A stretch of 59,251 bases of DNA from Streptomyces sp. NWU339 (GTDB taxonomy: Bacteria > Actinomycetota > Actinomycetes > Streptomycetales > Streptomycetaceae): positions 13-59,263 of the forward strand of contig NZ_QFRK01000045.1 of assembly GCF_003143855.1 (NCBI RefSeq). Direction: 5' to 3'. Shown in pieces: positions 41,326-50,184 of the stretch (its first letter is position 1; every line of letters begins with the position of its first letter). The notes below the pieces were generated by a model, which was not told the DNA's origin, did no database searches, and saw only the letters and a program-made list of their open reading frames with translations. Made by a program: the position numbers and the translations under genes.

Positions 41326-42477
41326 TCAAAGCGAGATCTCCGGTACGTCGAGGCGGCGGCCCTCGGCCGAGGACTTCAGGCCCAGCTCGGCGAGCTGGAC
41401 ACCGCGGGCGCCGGCCAGCAGGTCCCAGTGGTAGGGGGCGTCGGCGTAGACGTGCTTGAGGAACAGCTCCCACTGGGCCTTGAAGCCGTTGTCGAACTCG
41501 CCGTTGTCCGGGACCTCCTGCCACTGGTCGCGGAAGGTCTCGGTGGCGGGGATGTCCGGGTTCCACACGGGCTTCGGGGTGGCGGAGCGGTGCTGGACGC
41601 GGCAGCCCCGCAGCCCGGCCACCGCGGAGCCCTCGGTGCCGTCGACCTGGAACTCGACGAGTTCGTCGCGGTTGACGCGGACCGCCCAGGAGGAGTTGAT
41701 CTGGGCGATCGCGCCGCCGTCGAGCTCGAAGACGCCGTAGGCGGCGTCGTCGGCGGTGGCGTCGTAGGGCTTGCCGTTCTCGTCCCAGCGCTGCGGGACG
41801 TGGGTGGCGGTGAGGGCCTGGACGGAGCGCACGCGGCCGAACAGCTCGTGCAGGACGTACTCCCAGTGCGGGAACATGTCGACGACGATGCCGCCGCCGT
41901 CCTCGGCGCGGTAGTTCCAGGAGGGGCGCTGGGCCTCCTGCCAGTCGCCCTCGAAGACCCAGTAGCCGAACTCGCCGCGCACGGACAGGATGCGGCCGAA
42001 GAAGCCGCCGTCGATGAGGCGCTTCAGCTTGAGCAGGCCGGGGAGGAAGAGCTTGTCCTGGACGACGCCGTGCTTGACGCCGGCCGCGTTCGCCAGCCGG
42101 GCCAGCTCCAGGGCGCCGTCGAGGCCGGTGGCGGTCGGCTTCTCGGTGTAGATGTGCTTGCCGGCCGCGATCGCCTTCTTGAGGGCCTCCTCGCGGGCGG
42201 AGGTGACCTGGGCGTCGAAGTAGACGTCGACGCTCTCTTCGGCGAGCACGGCGTCCAGGTCGGTGGAGACGTGCTCCAGGCCGTGCCGTTCGGCCAGCGC
42301 CCTCAGCGCGTGCTCGCGGCGGCCGACCAGGATCGGTTCCGGCCACAGCACGGTGCCGTCGCCGAGGTCGAGGCCGCCCTGCTCGCGCAGGGTCAGGATG
42401 GAGCGGACGAGGTGCTGCCGGTAGCCCATCCGCCCCGTCACACCGTTCATGGCGATACACACCGTCTTGCGTGTCAC
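41326..42477 (-). CDS. Gfo/Idh/MocA-family NAD(P)-dependent oxidoreductase
   Basis: 383 aa from the GTG at 42477 (GAAGGGAACG upstream). N-terminal Rossmann domain: IAMNGVTGRMGYRQHLVRSI, VDVYFDAQVTSAREEALKKA, then the catalytic-lysine motif KHIYTEKPT. The C-terminal alpha/beta domain includes GVVQDKLFLPGLLKLKRLID and HWEYVLHELFG. It oxidises a sugar or cyclitol. First gene of the minus-strand sugar cluster, divergent from the LacI regulator. Confidence 0.9.
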   Translation of the reverse strand: MTRKTVCIAMNGVTGRMGYRQHLVRSILTLREQGGLDLGDGTVLWPEPILVGRREHALRALAERHGLEHVSTDLDAVLAEESVDVYFDAQVTSAREEALKKAIAAGKHIYTEKPTATGLDGALELARLANAAGVKHGVVQDKLFLPGLLKLKRLIDGGFFGRILSVRGEFGYWVFEGDWQEAQRPSWNYRAEDGGGIVVDMFPHWEYVLHELFGRVRSVQALTATHVPQRWDENGKPYDATADDAAYGVFELDGGAIAQINSSWAVRVNRDELVEFQVDGTEGSAVAGLRGCRVQHRSATPKPVWNPDIPATETFRDQWQEVPDNGEFDNGFKAQWELFLKHVYADAPYHWDLLAGARGVQLAELGLKSSAEGRRLDVPEISL

Positions 42478-42591
42478 GTCGTTCCCTTCGTACGCGGTCC
42501 CCGCGCGCCGCGTACGCCCCACCCGTCACGTGCCGGCCGCTGCCGCTCGACAGGAGCCGACGGCGGGTGACCGGTGACTGGCGAACGCCAC

Positions 42592-42605
42592 AGCAAGCGC
42601 TTTCT
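42592..42605. promoter_or_regulatory. LacI-type operator between the sugar cluster and its regulator
   Basis: AGCAAGCGCTTTCT is centred on the palindrome AAGCGCTT, the typical GAAAGCGCTTTC-type site for LacI-family proteins. It lies 115 bp upstream of the Gfo/Idh start and 186 bp upstream of lacI. A second motif, AGCTAG-A-AGCTAG (42610-42622), follows at once. Confidence 0.75.
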
Positions 42606-42790
42606 ATGTAGCTAGAAGCTAGCCTCTGAACGGCGGTCCGGACAAGACCATGGCGAATCCGACTTGTTCGAGGGGGCGAACAACGGAGCGTGGGGCCATA
42701 GGGTCTGCTCGACGGGCGGCCCCGGGAACCGCGGCGCGGGAGCCCGGCGTGGACGACGACGAGACGACCTGCGCGACCGGAGGACGAGAC

Positions 42791-43837
42791 ATGACGGTGA
42801 CCCTGGCGGACGTGGCGGCCCGCGCGCAGGTCTCCCCCGCGACGGTGTCGCGCGTGCTGAACGGGAACTATCCCGTCGCCGCCTCCACCCGCGAGCGGGT
42901 GCTGAAGGCCGTGGACGAACTGGACTACGTGCTCAACGGCCCCGCGAGCTCCCTGGCCGCCGCCACCTCCGACCTGGTGGGCATCCTGGTGAACGACATC
43001 GCCGACCCGTTCTTCGGGATCATGGCGAGCGCGATCCAGTCCGAGATCGGGGGTCCGGGCGGGCGAGCGGGCGGGGAGAGGCTCGCGGTCGTGTGCAACA
43101 CGGGCGGCACCCCGGAGCGCGAGCTGACGTACCTGACGCTGCTGCAGCGGCAGCGGGCCGCGGCGGTGGTGCTGACCGGCGGCGCCATCGAGGACGCCCC
43201 GCACCGGGCGGCCATGGACGCGAAGCTGCGCAAGCTGGCGGACGCCGGGACCCGGGTGGTGCTGTGCGGCCGGCCGCCGGCGCCGGACACCGGGGCGATC
43301 GCGCTGACCTTCGACAACCGCGGCGGCGGCCGGGAGCTCACCGAGCACCTGATCGGGCTCGGCCACCGCCGCCTCGGCTACATCGCCGGCCCGCGGGAGC
43401 GCACCACCACGCGCCACCGCCTCGAGGGACACCGGGCCGCGCTCGCCGCGCACGGCATCGAGGAGGACCCCCGCTGGACCGTCCACGGCCGCTACGACCG
43501 CCGGTCCGGCTACGAGGCCGCCCTCGAACTCCTGCGCAGGGATCCCGGGTTGACCGCCGTGGTCGCCGCGAACGACTCCGTCGCGCTGGGCGCGTGCGCG
43601 GCGCTGCGGGACTCCGGCCGGAAGATCCCCGACGACGTCTCGGTCGCCGGTTTCGACGACCTGCCGTTCAGCATCGACGCGGTACCGGCCCTGACGACGG
43701 TACGGCTGCCGCTCGCCGAGGCGGGGGCACGGGCCGGCCGGATCGCGATGGGCCGCGAGGAGCCGCCGCCCGGGGACATCGCGTCCATCCGGGGCGAGCT
43801 GATGGTACGGGGGTCCTCCGGGACGCCCAGGGGGTGA
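42791..43837 (+). CDS. LacI-family transcriptional regulator
   Basis: 348 aa. Helix-turn-helix TLADVAARAQVSPATVSRVL with NGNYPVAASTRERVLKAVDE (residues 4-45), then a periplasmic-binding-protein-like sensor (LVGILVNDIADPFFGIMASA, LVVAANDSVALGACAALRDS, VSVAGFDDLPFSIDAVPALT). GGAGG lies 9 bp before the ATG. It most likely represses the divergent sugar cluster through the operator at 42592-42605, with a sugar as inducer. Confidence 0.92.
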   Translation: MTVTLADVAARAQVSPATVSRVLNGNYPVAASTRERVLKAVDELDYVLNGPASSLAAATSDLVGILVNDIADPFFGIMASAIQSEIGGPGGRAGGERLAVVCNTGGTPERELTYLTLLQRQRAAAVVLTGGAIEDAPHRAAMDAKLRKLADAGTRVVLCGRPPAPDTGAIALTFDNRGGGRELTEHLIGLGHRRLGYIAGPRERTTTRHRLEGHRAALAAHGIEEDPRWTVHGRYDRRSGYEAALELLRRDPGLTAVVAANDSVALGACAALRDSGRKIPDDVSVAGFDDLPFSIDAVPALTTVRLPLAEAGARAGRIAMGREEPPPGDIASIRGELMVRGSSGTPRG

Positions 43838-44256
43838 GCGGGGCGCAGGGCCACCCGGCCCGCTCGGCCTCTCAGCCGCTCGATACGAGGGACCGGTCAC
43901 CGCGACGCCGGCGCGCGGGGCCCGTCGGGCGCCGGACGCCCAGCCACACGGGACGCGTCGGCCGCGTCGGCACGCGTCGGGCGCGTGAGGGCGCGCCGGC
44001 CGGACCGCGCCGGGCGCGGGACGCATCGGGCACGCCCGGTCACACTGGCCGCGTCTGCCGCGCCGGGGCGCGTCGGGCGCGCGGTGTTCCGGCCCCGCGG
44101 GCCGTCGGCCGCAGCGGTCGCGTCGACCGTGCACGTCGTGCGCGTCGCGGAGTTTCCGGTGGGAGCGATGAGTTCCGTCGGCGGCGTCGGTCTGCACCTC
44201 CGTCATCGCCCGAGCGAGCAGAGCGCGCAGGACGCGCAAGAGGAGCGGCAGCAGCC
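43838..44256. other. 419-bp gap rich in CGCGTCGG-like repeats
   Basis: No supported gene. From 43950 to 44130 the DNA repeats variants of GCGTCGG and GCGCGTCGGGCG (for example near 43954, 43963, 43973 and 44067), giving open frames on both strands that encode only Arg/Gly/Ala-rich strings. GAGGAGCGG near 44240 is the ribosome-binding region of the next gene. Confidence 0.5.
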
Positions 44257-44853
44257 ATGCGTATCGTGATCACCGAGTTCATCAGTCTCGACGGTGTCGT
44301 GCAGGCCCCCGGCGGCCCCGAGGAGGACACCGACGGCGGCTTCCGGCACGGAGGATGGTCGCACGCGTACTTCGACCCGGAGGTCCTCGGCGGCGCCTTC
44401 GACGCCTCGCTGGAGAAGGCCGACGCGCTGCTGTACGGGCGCCGCACCTGGCAGACGATGGCCGGGGCGTGGCCCCAGCAGGCCGGGGACCCCTTCGCCG
44501 ACCGGATCAACAGCCTGCCGAAGTACGTCGTCTCCGGCACCCTGACCGAGTCCGACCTGACCTGGAACAACAGCCGGCTCATCCCCGCCGGGGAGGCCGT
44601 CGCCCGCATCCGGGAGCTGCGCGCCGCCGAGGGCGGCGACCTCGCGATGATGGGCAGCCCCACTCTCGTCCGCACCCTGCTGAGTGAGGACCTGGTGGAC
44701 GAGCTGCAGCTCGTCGTCATGCCGGTGGTCCTGGGCGGCGGCAAGTCGATCTTCCCCGTCGACGGTGTGAAGCGCCCGTTCGAGCTGGTCCGGACGACCA
44801 CCGCGAAGTCGGGCGCCCAGGTGTGCGTCTACCGCAGGGCCGCCGGGGCCTGA
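44257..44853 (+). CDS. RibD C-terminal/dihydrofolate reductase-like protein
   Basis: 198 aa. MRIVITEFISLDGVVQAPGG, ADALLYGRRTWQTMAGAWPQ, KYVVSGTLTESDLTWNNSRL, DLAMMGSPTLVRTLLSEDLV, and LVVMPVVLGGGKSIFPVDGV are standard for this stress-associated family of NADPH-dependent reductases (YyaP/YwjB-like). The physiological substrate is unknown. AGGAGCGG is 12 bp before the ATG. Confidence 0.9.
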   Translation: MRIVITEFISLDGVVQAPGGPEEDTDGGFRHGGWSHAYFDPEVLGGAFDASLEKADALLYGRRTWQTMAGAWPQQAGDPFADRINSLPKYVVSGTLTESDLTWNNSRLIPAGEAVARIRELRAAEGGDLAMMGSPTLVRTLLSEDLVDELQLVVMPVVLGGGKSIFPVDGVKRPFELVRTTTAKSGAQVCVYRRAAGA

Positions 44854-44924
44854 CACGGACCCGCGCGGGGGATCGGGGTGACGAGGGGGAGTCGCCGGCG
44901 GGTGTCGCGGGTAGGTCCGTGGAC

Positions 44925-45725
44925 ATGAAGCTGGCGTTCTCCACCCTCGGTGTCCCCGGCCTGCCCGTGACCGACGTGCTCCGCCTCGCGACCACGCACG
45001 GCTACCACGGCGTCGAACTGCGCGCACACCCCGAGGAACCGGTCAACCCGGGCCTCACCCCCGACGAACGGGCCGAGGTCGCCGCCCAGTTCAAGGCGGC
45101 CGGCATCGAGGTCCTGGGCGTCGCGGGATACGCCAGAGTCGCCGCGCCGGGCGAGGACGGCCCAGTCGTCGACGAGATCCGCGCCCTCCTCGGCCTCGCC
45201 CGCGACCTCGGCGCCCCCTACGTCCGGGTCTTCCCCGGCGGCACCCCCGAGCAGACCCCCAAGGAGGCCGACGCGACGGCCGCCCGGCGCCTGGGCACGG
45301 CCGCCCGGTACGCCGGTGACGTCGGCGTCCGCATCCTGCTGGAGACCCACGACTCCCACCGCACCGGCGCCGACGCGATGAGGATCCTCGGCCTCGTGGG
45401 CCACCGTCAGGTGGGCGCCCTCTGGGACGTGATGCACACCTGGCTGGGCGGCGAGCAGCCCGCGGAGAGCTTCGCGGCCCTCTCCCCCCACCTCGGCTAC
45501 GTCCAGGTCAAGGACATCGCCTCCGCCGACGACACGACGCCGCTCCCCCTCGGCGAGGGCATCCTGCCGCTGGCCGACTGCGTGGAGATCCTCTCCCGCC
45601 ACGGCTGGGACGGCTGGCTCTGCTGGGAGTACGAGAAGCGCTGGTACGAGCGGGCCGCCGACCTCCCCGCCCTGCTCGGCCCCGGCCACGCCCACCTCTC
45701 CCGCCTCCTCAACGACTCGGCTTGA
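44925..45725 (+). CDS. Sugar phosphate isomerase/epimerase
   Basis: 266 aa, AP_endonuc_2 TIM barrel. It begins MKLAFSTLGVPGLPVTDVLR and contains GYHGVELRAHPEEPVNPGLT, YVRVFPGGTPEQTPKEADAT, RILLETHDSHRTGADAMRIL (metal-ligand Glu/His), VGALWDVMHTWLGGEQPAES and a final WDGWLCWEYEKRWYERAADL. Probably linked to sugar catabolism like the cluster at 39101-42477. Its end overlaps the convergent EamA gene by 17 bp. Confidence 0.87.
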   Translation: MKLAFSTLGVPGLPVTDVLRLATTHGYHGVELRAHPEEPVNPGLTPDERAEVAAQFKAAGIEVLGVAGYARVAAPGEDGPVVDEIRALLGLARDLGAPYVRVFPGGTPEQTPKEADATAARRLGTAARYAGDVGVRILLETHDSHRTGADAMRILGLVGHRQVGALWDVMHTWLGGEQPAESFAALSPHLGYVQVKDIASADDTTPLPLGEGILPLADCVEILSRHGWDGWLCWEYEKRWYERAADLPALLGPGHAHLSRLLNDSA

Positions 45726-46668
45726 CCGACTCCCGGTCGGCGGATCCGCTGCCCCGGCCGACGGGTCCCTCCCGTCGGCCGCCCGGCACCCCGGCGCCCT
45801 GCTCCGCGCCCCGCCCCCGCCATGTGACCGACGCGAGCGCCACGCCTCCCACCAGCAGCGCCGCCGCGCACCACCGCAGCGGTGTCACCGACTCGCCGAG
45901 GAACAGGGCCGCCGACGACATCCCGAAGACCGGCACCAGCAGGGAGAACGGCGCCACCGTCGACGCGGGGTGACGGCGCAGCAGCCACCCCCAGGTTCCG
46001 AAGCCGAACACGGTGGCGACCCAGGCCACGAACAGCAGTGCGCCCGCCCCCCGCCAGTCCAGTGAGCCCAGCGCCGCCAGGTCCCGCGAGGGACCCTCCA
46101 GGAGCAGCGACAACGCCAGCAGCGGCAGCACCGGCACCGTGCTCACCCACACCATGAAGTTCAGGGCGTCGTCGGGCGCGGCCCTGCGGGTCAGCACGTT
46201 CGAGACGCCCCAGCAGGCGGCCGCCGCGACGACCAGGGCGAACGCGCCCAGGGGTCCCGAGGCGCCCTCGTCGACGGCGGCGACGGCGATCCCGGCCAGT
46301 GCCACCGCCATGCCCACGAGCCGGATACCCGCGGGCCGTTCGCCGAGGACCAGGAAGGCGATGACAGCGGTGAACACCGCCTGGATCTGCAGGACCAGGG
46401 AGGACAGCCCGGCCGGCATGCCCGCGTCCATGCCGACGAACAGCAGCCCGAACTTGGCCACCCCGAGGGCGAGCCCCACCCCCACGATCCACTTCCACGC
46501 CACCCCGGGGCGCCCGACGAAGAACACGGCCGGCAGTGCCGCCACGAGGAAGCGCAGGGCGGAGAAGAGCAGCGGCGGAAAGTGGTCGAGGCCGATCTCG
46601 ATGACGACGAAGTTCACGCCCCAGATGGCGGTGACGAGAACGGCGAGCAGGACGTGGGAAGGTCGCAT
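45709..46668 (-). CDS. EamA-family (DMT) exporter
   Basis: 319 aa with ten predicted membrane helices in two EamA halves (LLAVLVTAIWGVNFVVIEIG; LGAFALVVAAAACWGVSNVL). This drug/metabolite transporter group exports amino acids or purine-type metabolites. The start at 46668 (MRPSHVLLAV) is preferred over the ATG 66 bp upstream. The C-terminal 30 residues are a Gly/Arg-rich tail. Divergent from the LysR gene, 121 bp apart, so LysR may control it. Confidence 0.87.
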   Translation of the reverse strand: MRPSHVLLAVLVTAIWGVNFVVIEIGLDHFPPLLFSALRFLVAALPAVFFVGRPGVAWKWIVGVGLALGVAKFGLLFVGMDAGMPAGLSSLVLQIQAVFTAVIAFLVLGERPAGIRLVGMAVALAGIAVAAVDEGASGPLGAFALVVAAAACWGVSNVLTRRAAPDDALNFMVWVSTVPVLPLLALSLLLEGPSRDLAALGSLDWRGAGALLFVAWVATVFGFGTWGWLLRRHPASTVAPFSLLVPVFGMSSAALFLGESVTPLRWCAAALLVGGVALASVTWRGRGAEQGAGVPGGRREGPVGRGSGSADRESVKPSR

Positions 46669-46789
46669 GCGTCGAGGATCACCGCCGGAACCCTTCAGGA
46701 CCAGCGACGATTCCTGCATGGTTGGATGAAGCACCGCTTACCTATCGCACCACCCACCGACCGCACCGCCCACCGGTCAGGGAGCCGTC

Positions 46790-47791
46790 ATGCTCGACCT
46801 CCAGCGCCTGCGCGCCCTGCACGCCGTCTCCGTCCACGGCACCGTCGGAGCCGCCGCCGTGGCGCTCGGGTACACCTCCTCGGCCGTCTCCCAGCAGATC
46901 GCCAAACTGGAGCGGGAGACCAGGACGGTGCTGCTGGAGCGGGAGGGCCGGGGCGTGCGGCTGACCGACGCGGCCCATCAGCTCGTCGCCACCGCACAGG
47001 AGCTGCTGGCGATCGTGGAGCGGGCGGAGACCGAGCTGGAGGAGCGGCGCGGGGTGCCGTCCGGGCGGCTGACCGTCGCGGCCTTCCCGTCGGCGGCGCG
47101 CGGACTGATGCCGTCCGTGCTGGCCGATCTGGCCGTGCGCCATCCCGCGCTCGACACCCGGCTGACCGAGGTCGACCCGCACCTGTCCGTGGACCTGGTG
47201 GCCAAGGGTGCGGTCGATCTCGTCGTCGCGCACGACTGGGACATCGCGCCGCTGCCCGCCCCGGCGGGCGTGGACCAGGCGGTCGTCGGGGACGACCTGT
47301 GCGACCTGCTGGTGCCGAGCGGGCATCCGTTCGCGGGGCGCGGCGCGGTACGGCGGGAGGAGCTGGGCGGTGAGCGGTGGATCTGCCAGCCGCCGGGGCG
47401 GGTCTGCCACGAGTGGCTGGTGCGCACCCTCCGGGCCGCCGGGCACGAGCCGGAGATCGTGCACCAGGCGGACGAGAACCCGACCCTGGTCGCCCTGGTC
47501 GCGGCCGGGCTCGGGATCGCGCTGATCCCCCGGCTCGGGCGCGGTCCGCTGCCCGAGGGGGTGGTGGAGGTGCCGCTCGACCCGGTGCCGGTGCGGCACC
47601 TGTACGCGCTGTGGCGCACCGGCGCGGCCCGCCGCCCGGCGATCGCGGAGACCGTCCGCACCCTGCGCGCCCACTGGCCCGACGTCGCGGCCCACCGGCC
47701 CCCCGCGCCGCCCCCGTCCCCGGCGGCGCGGACCCGTTCGGCCGTCCCTCCGTCACCGGCGGCCGCTCGCACACCGTCCTCCCCGATCTGA
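46790..47791 (+). CDS. LysR-family regulator
   Basis: 333 aa. N-terminal helix-turn-helix MLDLQRLRALHAVSVHGTVG, then AAVALGYTSSAVSQQIAKLE; effector domain from about residue 90 (GRLTVAAFPSAARGLMPSVL). The last 40 residues are Pro/Ala/Ser-rich. A presumed regulator of the divergent EamA exporter. Confidence 0.9.
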   Translation: MLDLQRLRALHAVSVHGTVGAAAVALGYTSSAVSQQIAKLERETRTVLLEREGRGVRLTDAAHQLVATAQELLAIVERAETELEERRGVPSGRLTVAAFPSAARGLMPSVLADLAVRHPALDTRLTEVDPHLSVDLVAKGAVDLVVAHDWDIAPLPAPAGVDQAVVGDDLCDLLVPSGHPFAGRGAVRREELGGERWICQPPGRVCHEWLVRTLRAAGHEPEIVHQADENPTLVALVAAGLGIALIPRLGRGPLPEGVVEVPLDPVPVRHLYALWRTGAARRPAIAETVRTLRAHWPDVAAHRPPAPPPSPAARTRSAVPPSPAAARTPSSPI

Positions 47792-48112
47792 GATTTCCGC
47801 CCGCACCCTGGAACCCCCGCCCGCTCCGCCCCGTCCAATGCTCGGACTGCCGGACGAGTCTCCGTGGTGCGGTGTCGGCCTCGCTGCTGGCTGCGATCGC
47901 CGACCTACCCTCTCCGCCGTGCCGTGGCCGGCAGCACCGCCGTCATCGGCGCGCGCCCCCTCCCAGCGCGCCGGTGGCGGCCCCTCCCGCACAGCACCCG
48001 CTCCCCCGTACCGCGCACTCCCTTGACTGGCAGAAACTTCCCGGATATTGGTGGCGTCCTGGAAGTTACCTTCAGCGGATTCCGTCGCGTATCACCTCCC
48101 AAAGGAGCGCAC
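47792..48112. promoter_or_regulatory. Upstream region of the GH3 gene with inverted repeat GAAG-TTAC-CTTC
   Basis: 321 bp without a gene. CTGGAAGTTACCTTCAG (48059-48075) is an imperfect palindrome with the perfect core GAAG-TTAC-CTTC, about 40 bp before the start codon and close to a less GC-rich stretch (GAAACTTCCCGGATATTGG, 48029-48047) that probably carries the promoter. The first 200 bp show nothing else. Confidence 0.4.
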
Positions 48113-50023
48113 GTGCCCGACAGCAGCACGGGAAACACGGGAAGCACGGGGAACACGGAAAGCACAGCAGGCACGGGAAGCACGGCAGGCACCGCACGTC
48201 CGTCCAGACGTACCGTCCTCGCCGCGACCGCGGGCGTCACCACCGTCCTCGCGGCCGGCGGCACCGCGCACGCGGCCGGCGCGGCCACAGCCCCTCCCGG
48301 TTCCCCCGCCTCCCCCGACGACAGAAAGCTCCGCGCCCTCATCTCCCGGATGACCCTGGAGGAGAAGGTCGGCCAGCTGTTCGTGATGCGCGTCTACGGC
48401 CACTCCGCCACCGACCCCGACCAGGCGGACATCGACGCCAACCTCAAGGAGATCGGCGTGCGCACGGCCGCCGAGCTGCTCGAGAAGTACCGGGTCGGCG
48501 GCATCATCTACTTCGCCTGGGCGCACAACACCCGCGATCCGCACCAGATCGCCGGACTCTCCAACGGCATCCAGAAGGCGTCCCTCGGCCTGCCGCGCGG
48601 GCTGCCGGTGCTCATCTCCACCGACCAGGAGCACGGCATCGTCGCCCGCGTCGGCGAGCCGGCGACCCTGTTCCCGGGGGCGATGGCCATCGGCGCGGGC
48701 GGTTCCCGCTCCGACGCGCGCACCCTGGGCCGGATCGCCGGGCGGGAACTGCGCGCCCTGGGCATCCGTCAGGACTACGCCCCGGTGGCCGACGTGAACG
48801 TGAACCCGGCCAACCCGGTCATCGGCGTACGGTCCTTCGGCTCCGAGCCGGGCGCGGTGGCGGCGATGGTCGCGGCCGAGGTCTCCGGGTTCCAGCAGTC
48901 GGGGGTCGCGGCGACCGCCAAGCACTTCCCCGGGCACGGCGACACCGCCGTCGACAGCCACACCGGCTTCCCGGTGATCACCCACAGCCGTGAGCAGTGG
49001 GAGCGGCTGGACGCGCCGCCGTTCCGGGCGGCGATCGCCGCGGGCATCGACTCGATCATGACGGCCCATCTGATGGTCCCGGCGCTCGACGGCTCCGAGG
49101 ACCCGGCCACCCTCTCCCACCCGATCCTCACCGGCATCCTGCGCGAGGAACTGGGCTACGACGGGGTCGTGGTCACCGACTCCCTCGGCATGGAGGGCGT
49201 ACGGACCAAGTACGGCGACGACCGGGTGCCGGTGCTGGCGCTGAAGGCGGGCGTGGACCAGCTGCTCAACCCGCCGTCCCTGGACGTGGCCTGGAACGCC
49301 GTCCTGAAGGCCGTCCAGGACGGCGAGCTCACCGAGGAGCGGCTCGACGAATCGATCCTGCGGGTGCTGCGGCTGAAGGCGAAGCTGGGCCTGTTCAAGG
49401 ACCCGTACGTGTCCCCGGGCGGCGTCGACCGCACCGTCGGCACCCGGGCGCACCTGGCCGCGGCCGACCGGATCGCCGAGCGGACCACCACCCTGCTGGT
49501 CAACGAGGGGCGCCTGCTGCCGCTGTCCCGGCGCAGCCGGCCGAAGCTGCTGGTGGTCGGCGCCGACCCGGCCTCCCCGTCCGGTACGACGGGACCGCCG
49601 ACCGGGGTGCTCGCCCAGGCGCTGACCGAGCTGGGCTTCACGGCCACCGCCCTGTCCACCGGGACGGCACCGTCCGCGGCGACGATCGCCGAGGCCGTGG
49701 CCGCCGCGCGGGACGCGGACGCCGTGGTCGTCGGGACGTACAACGTCTCGGCGGCCAGCAGCCAGCGGACCCTGGTCGAGCAGCTCCTGGCGACCGGCCG
49801 GCCGGTGGTCGCGGTGGCGATCCGCAACCCGTACGACGTGGCCCACCTGCCCGCCGTACCGGCGTGTCTGGCGACGTACTCCTGGACCGACGTCGAACTG
49901 CGGGCGGCGGCCCGGGTGATCGCGGGCAAGGCGGAGCCGCGCGGGAAGCTGCCGGTGCCGGTGCAGCGCGCGGACGACCCGGCGACGGTGCTGTACCCCG
50001 TCGGGCACGGGCTGACGTACTGA
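48113..50023 (+). CDS. Secreted glycoside hydrolase family 3 beta-N-acetylhexosaminidase
   Basis: 636 aa from a GTG with AAAGGAG upstream. Residues 1-22 are a Gly/Ser/Thr/Asn repeat made by a 9-bp DNA repeat; then a twin-arginine signal peptide RPSRRTVLAATAGVTTVLAA ending near AHA. The GH3 domain has the NagZ-type motif KHFPGHGDTAVDSHTGFP (catalytic His/Asp dyad) and the nucleophile Asp in VVVTDSLGMEGV. A C-terminal GH3 alpha/beta domain follows. It should release N-acetylglucosamine from muropeptides or chitin oligomers outside the cell. Confidence 0.92.
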   Translation: MPDSSTGNTGSTGNTESTAGTGSTAGTARPSRRTVLAATAGVTTVLAAGGTAHAAGAATAPPGSPASPDDRKLRALISRMTLEEKVGQLFVMRVYGHSATDPDQADIDANLKEIGVRTAAELLEKYRVGGIIYFAWAHNTRDPHQIAGLSNGIQKASLGLPRGLPVLISTDQEHGIVARVGEPATLFPGAMAIGAGGSRSDARTLGRIAGRELRALGIRQDYAPVADVNVNPANPVIGVRSFGSEPGAVAAMVAAEVSGFQQSGVAATAKHFPGHGDTAVDSHTGFPVITHSREQWERLDAPPFRAAIAAGIDSIMTAHLMVPALDGSEDPATLSHPILTGILREELGYDGVVVTDSLGMEGVRTKYGDDRVPVLALKAGVDQLLNPPSLDVAWNAVLKAVQDGELTEERLDESILRVLRLKAKLGLFKDPYVSPGGVDRTVGTRAHLAAADRIAERTTTLLVNEGRLLPLSRRSRPKLLVVGADPASPSGTTGPPTGVLAQALTELGFTATALSTGTAPSAATIAEAVAAARDADAVVVGTYNVSAASSQRTLVEQLLATGRPVVAVAIRNPYDVAHLPAVPACLATYSWTDVELRAAARVIAGKAEPRGKLPVPVQRADDPATVLYPVGHGLTY

Positions 50024-50126
50024 CCGGCCGGCCCGTACGGACGCGTCCGGGCGCGTGGACGTAGCGCCTGTACGCCACACACCCGACACACCGTCACCGA
50101 CGTACGCAAACTATCCCGTATGTCTG

Positions 50127-50166
50127 GCGTGACCCGCCCCGGCGGGTCACGCTGGACGGGGTTTTT
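50127..50166 (+). terminator. Intrinsic terminator after the GH3 gene
   Basis: A perfect 12-bp stem (50127-50138 with 50141-50152, GCGTGACCCGCC and its complement) with a very tight loop, then GGGGTTTTTC at 50157-50166. It separates the GH3 gene from the lipoprotein gene, whose start is only 7-19 bp beyond, so the lipoprotein needs its own promoter or readthrough. Confidence 0.85.
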
Positions 50167-50184
50167 CGGGGGATGGTGACGCGC

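Noticed and set aside
43838..44256. Arg/Ala-rich frames in the gap between lacI and the RibD-like gene
   Set aside because: They come from GCGTCGG-type repeats, are open on both strands, and lack starts with ribosome-binding sites or any family resemblance.
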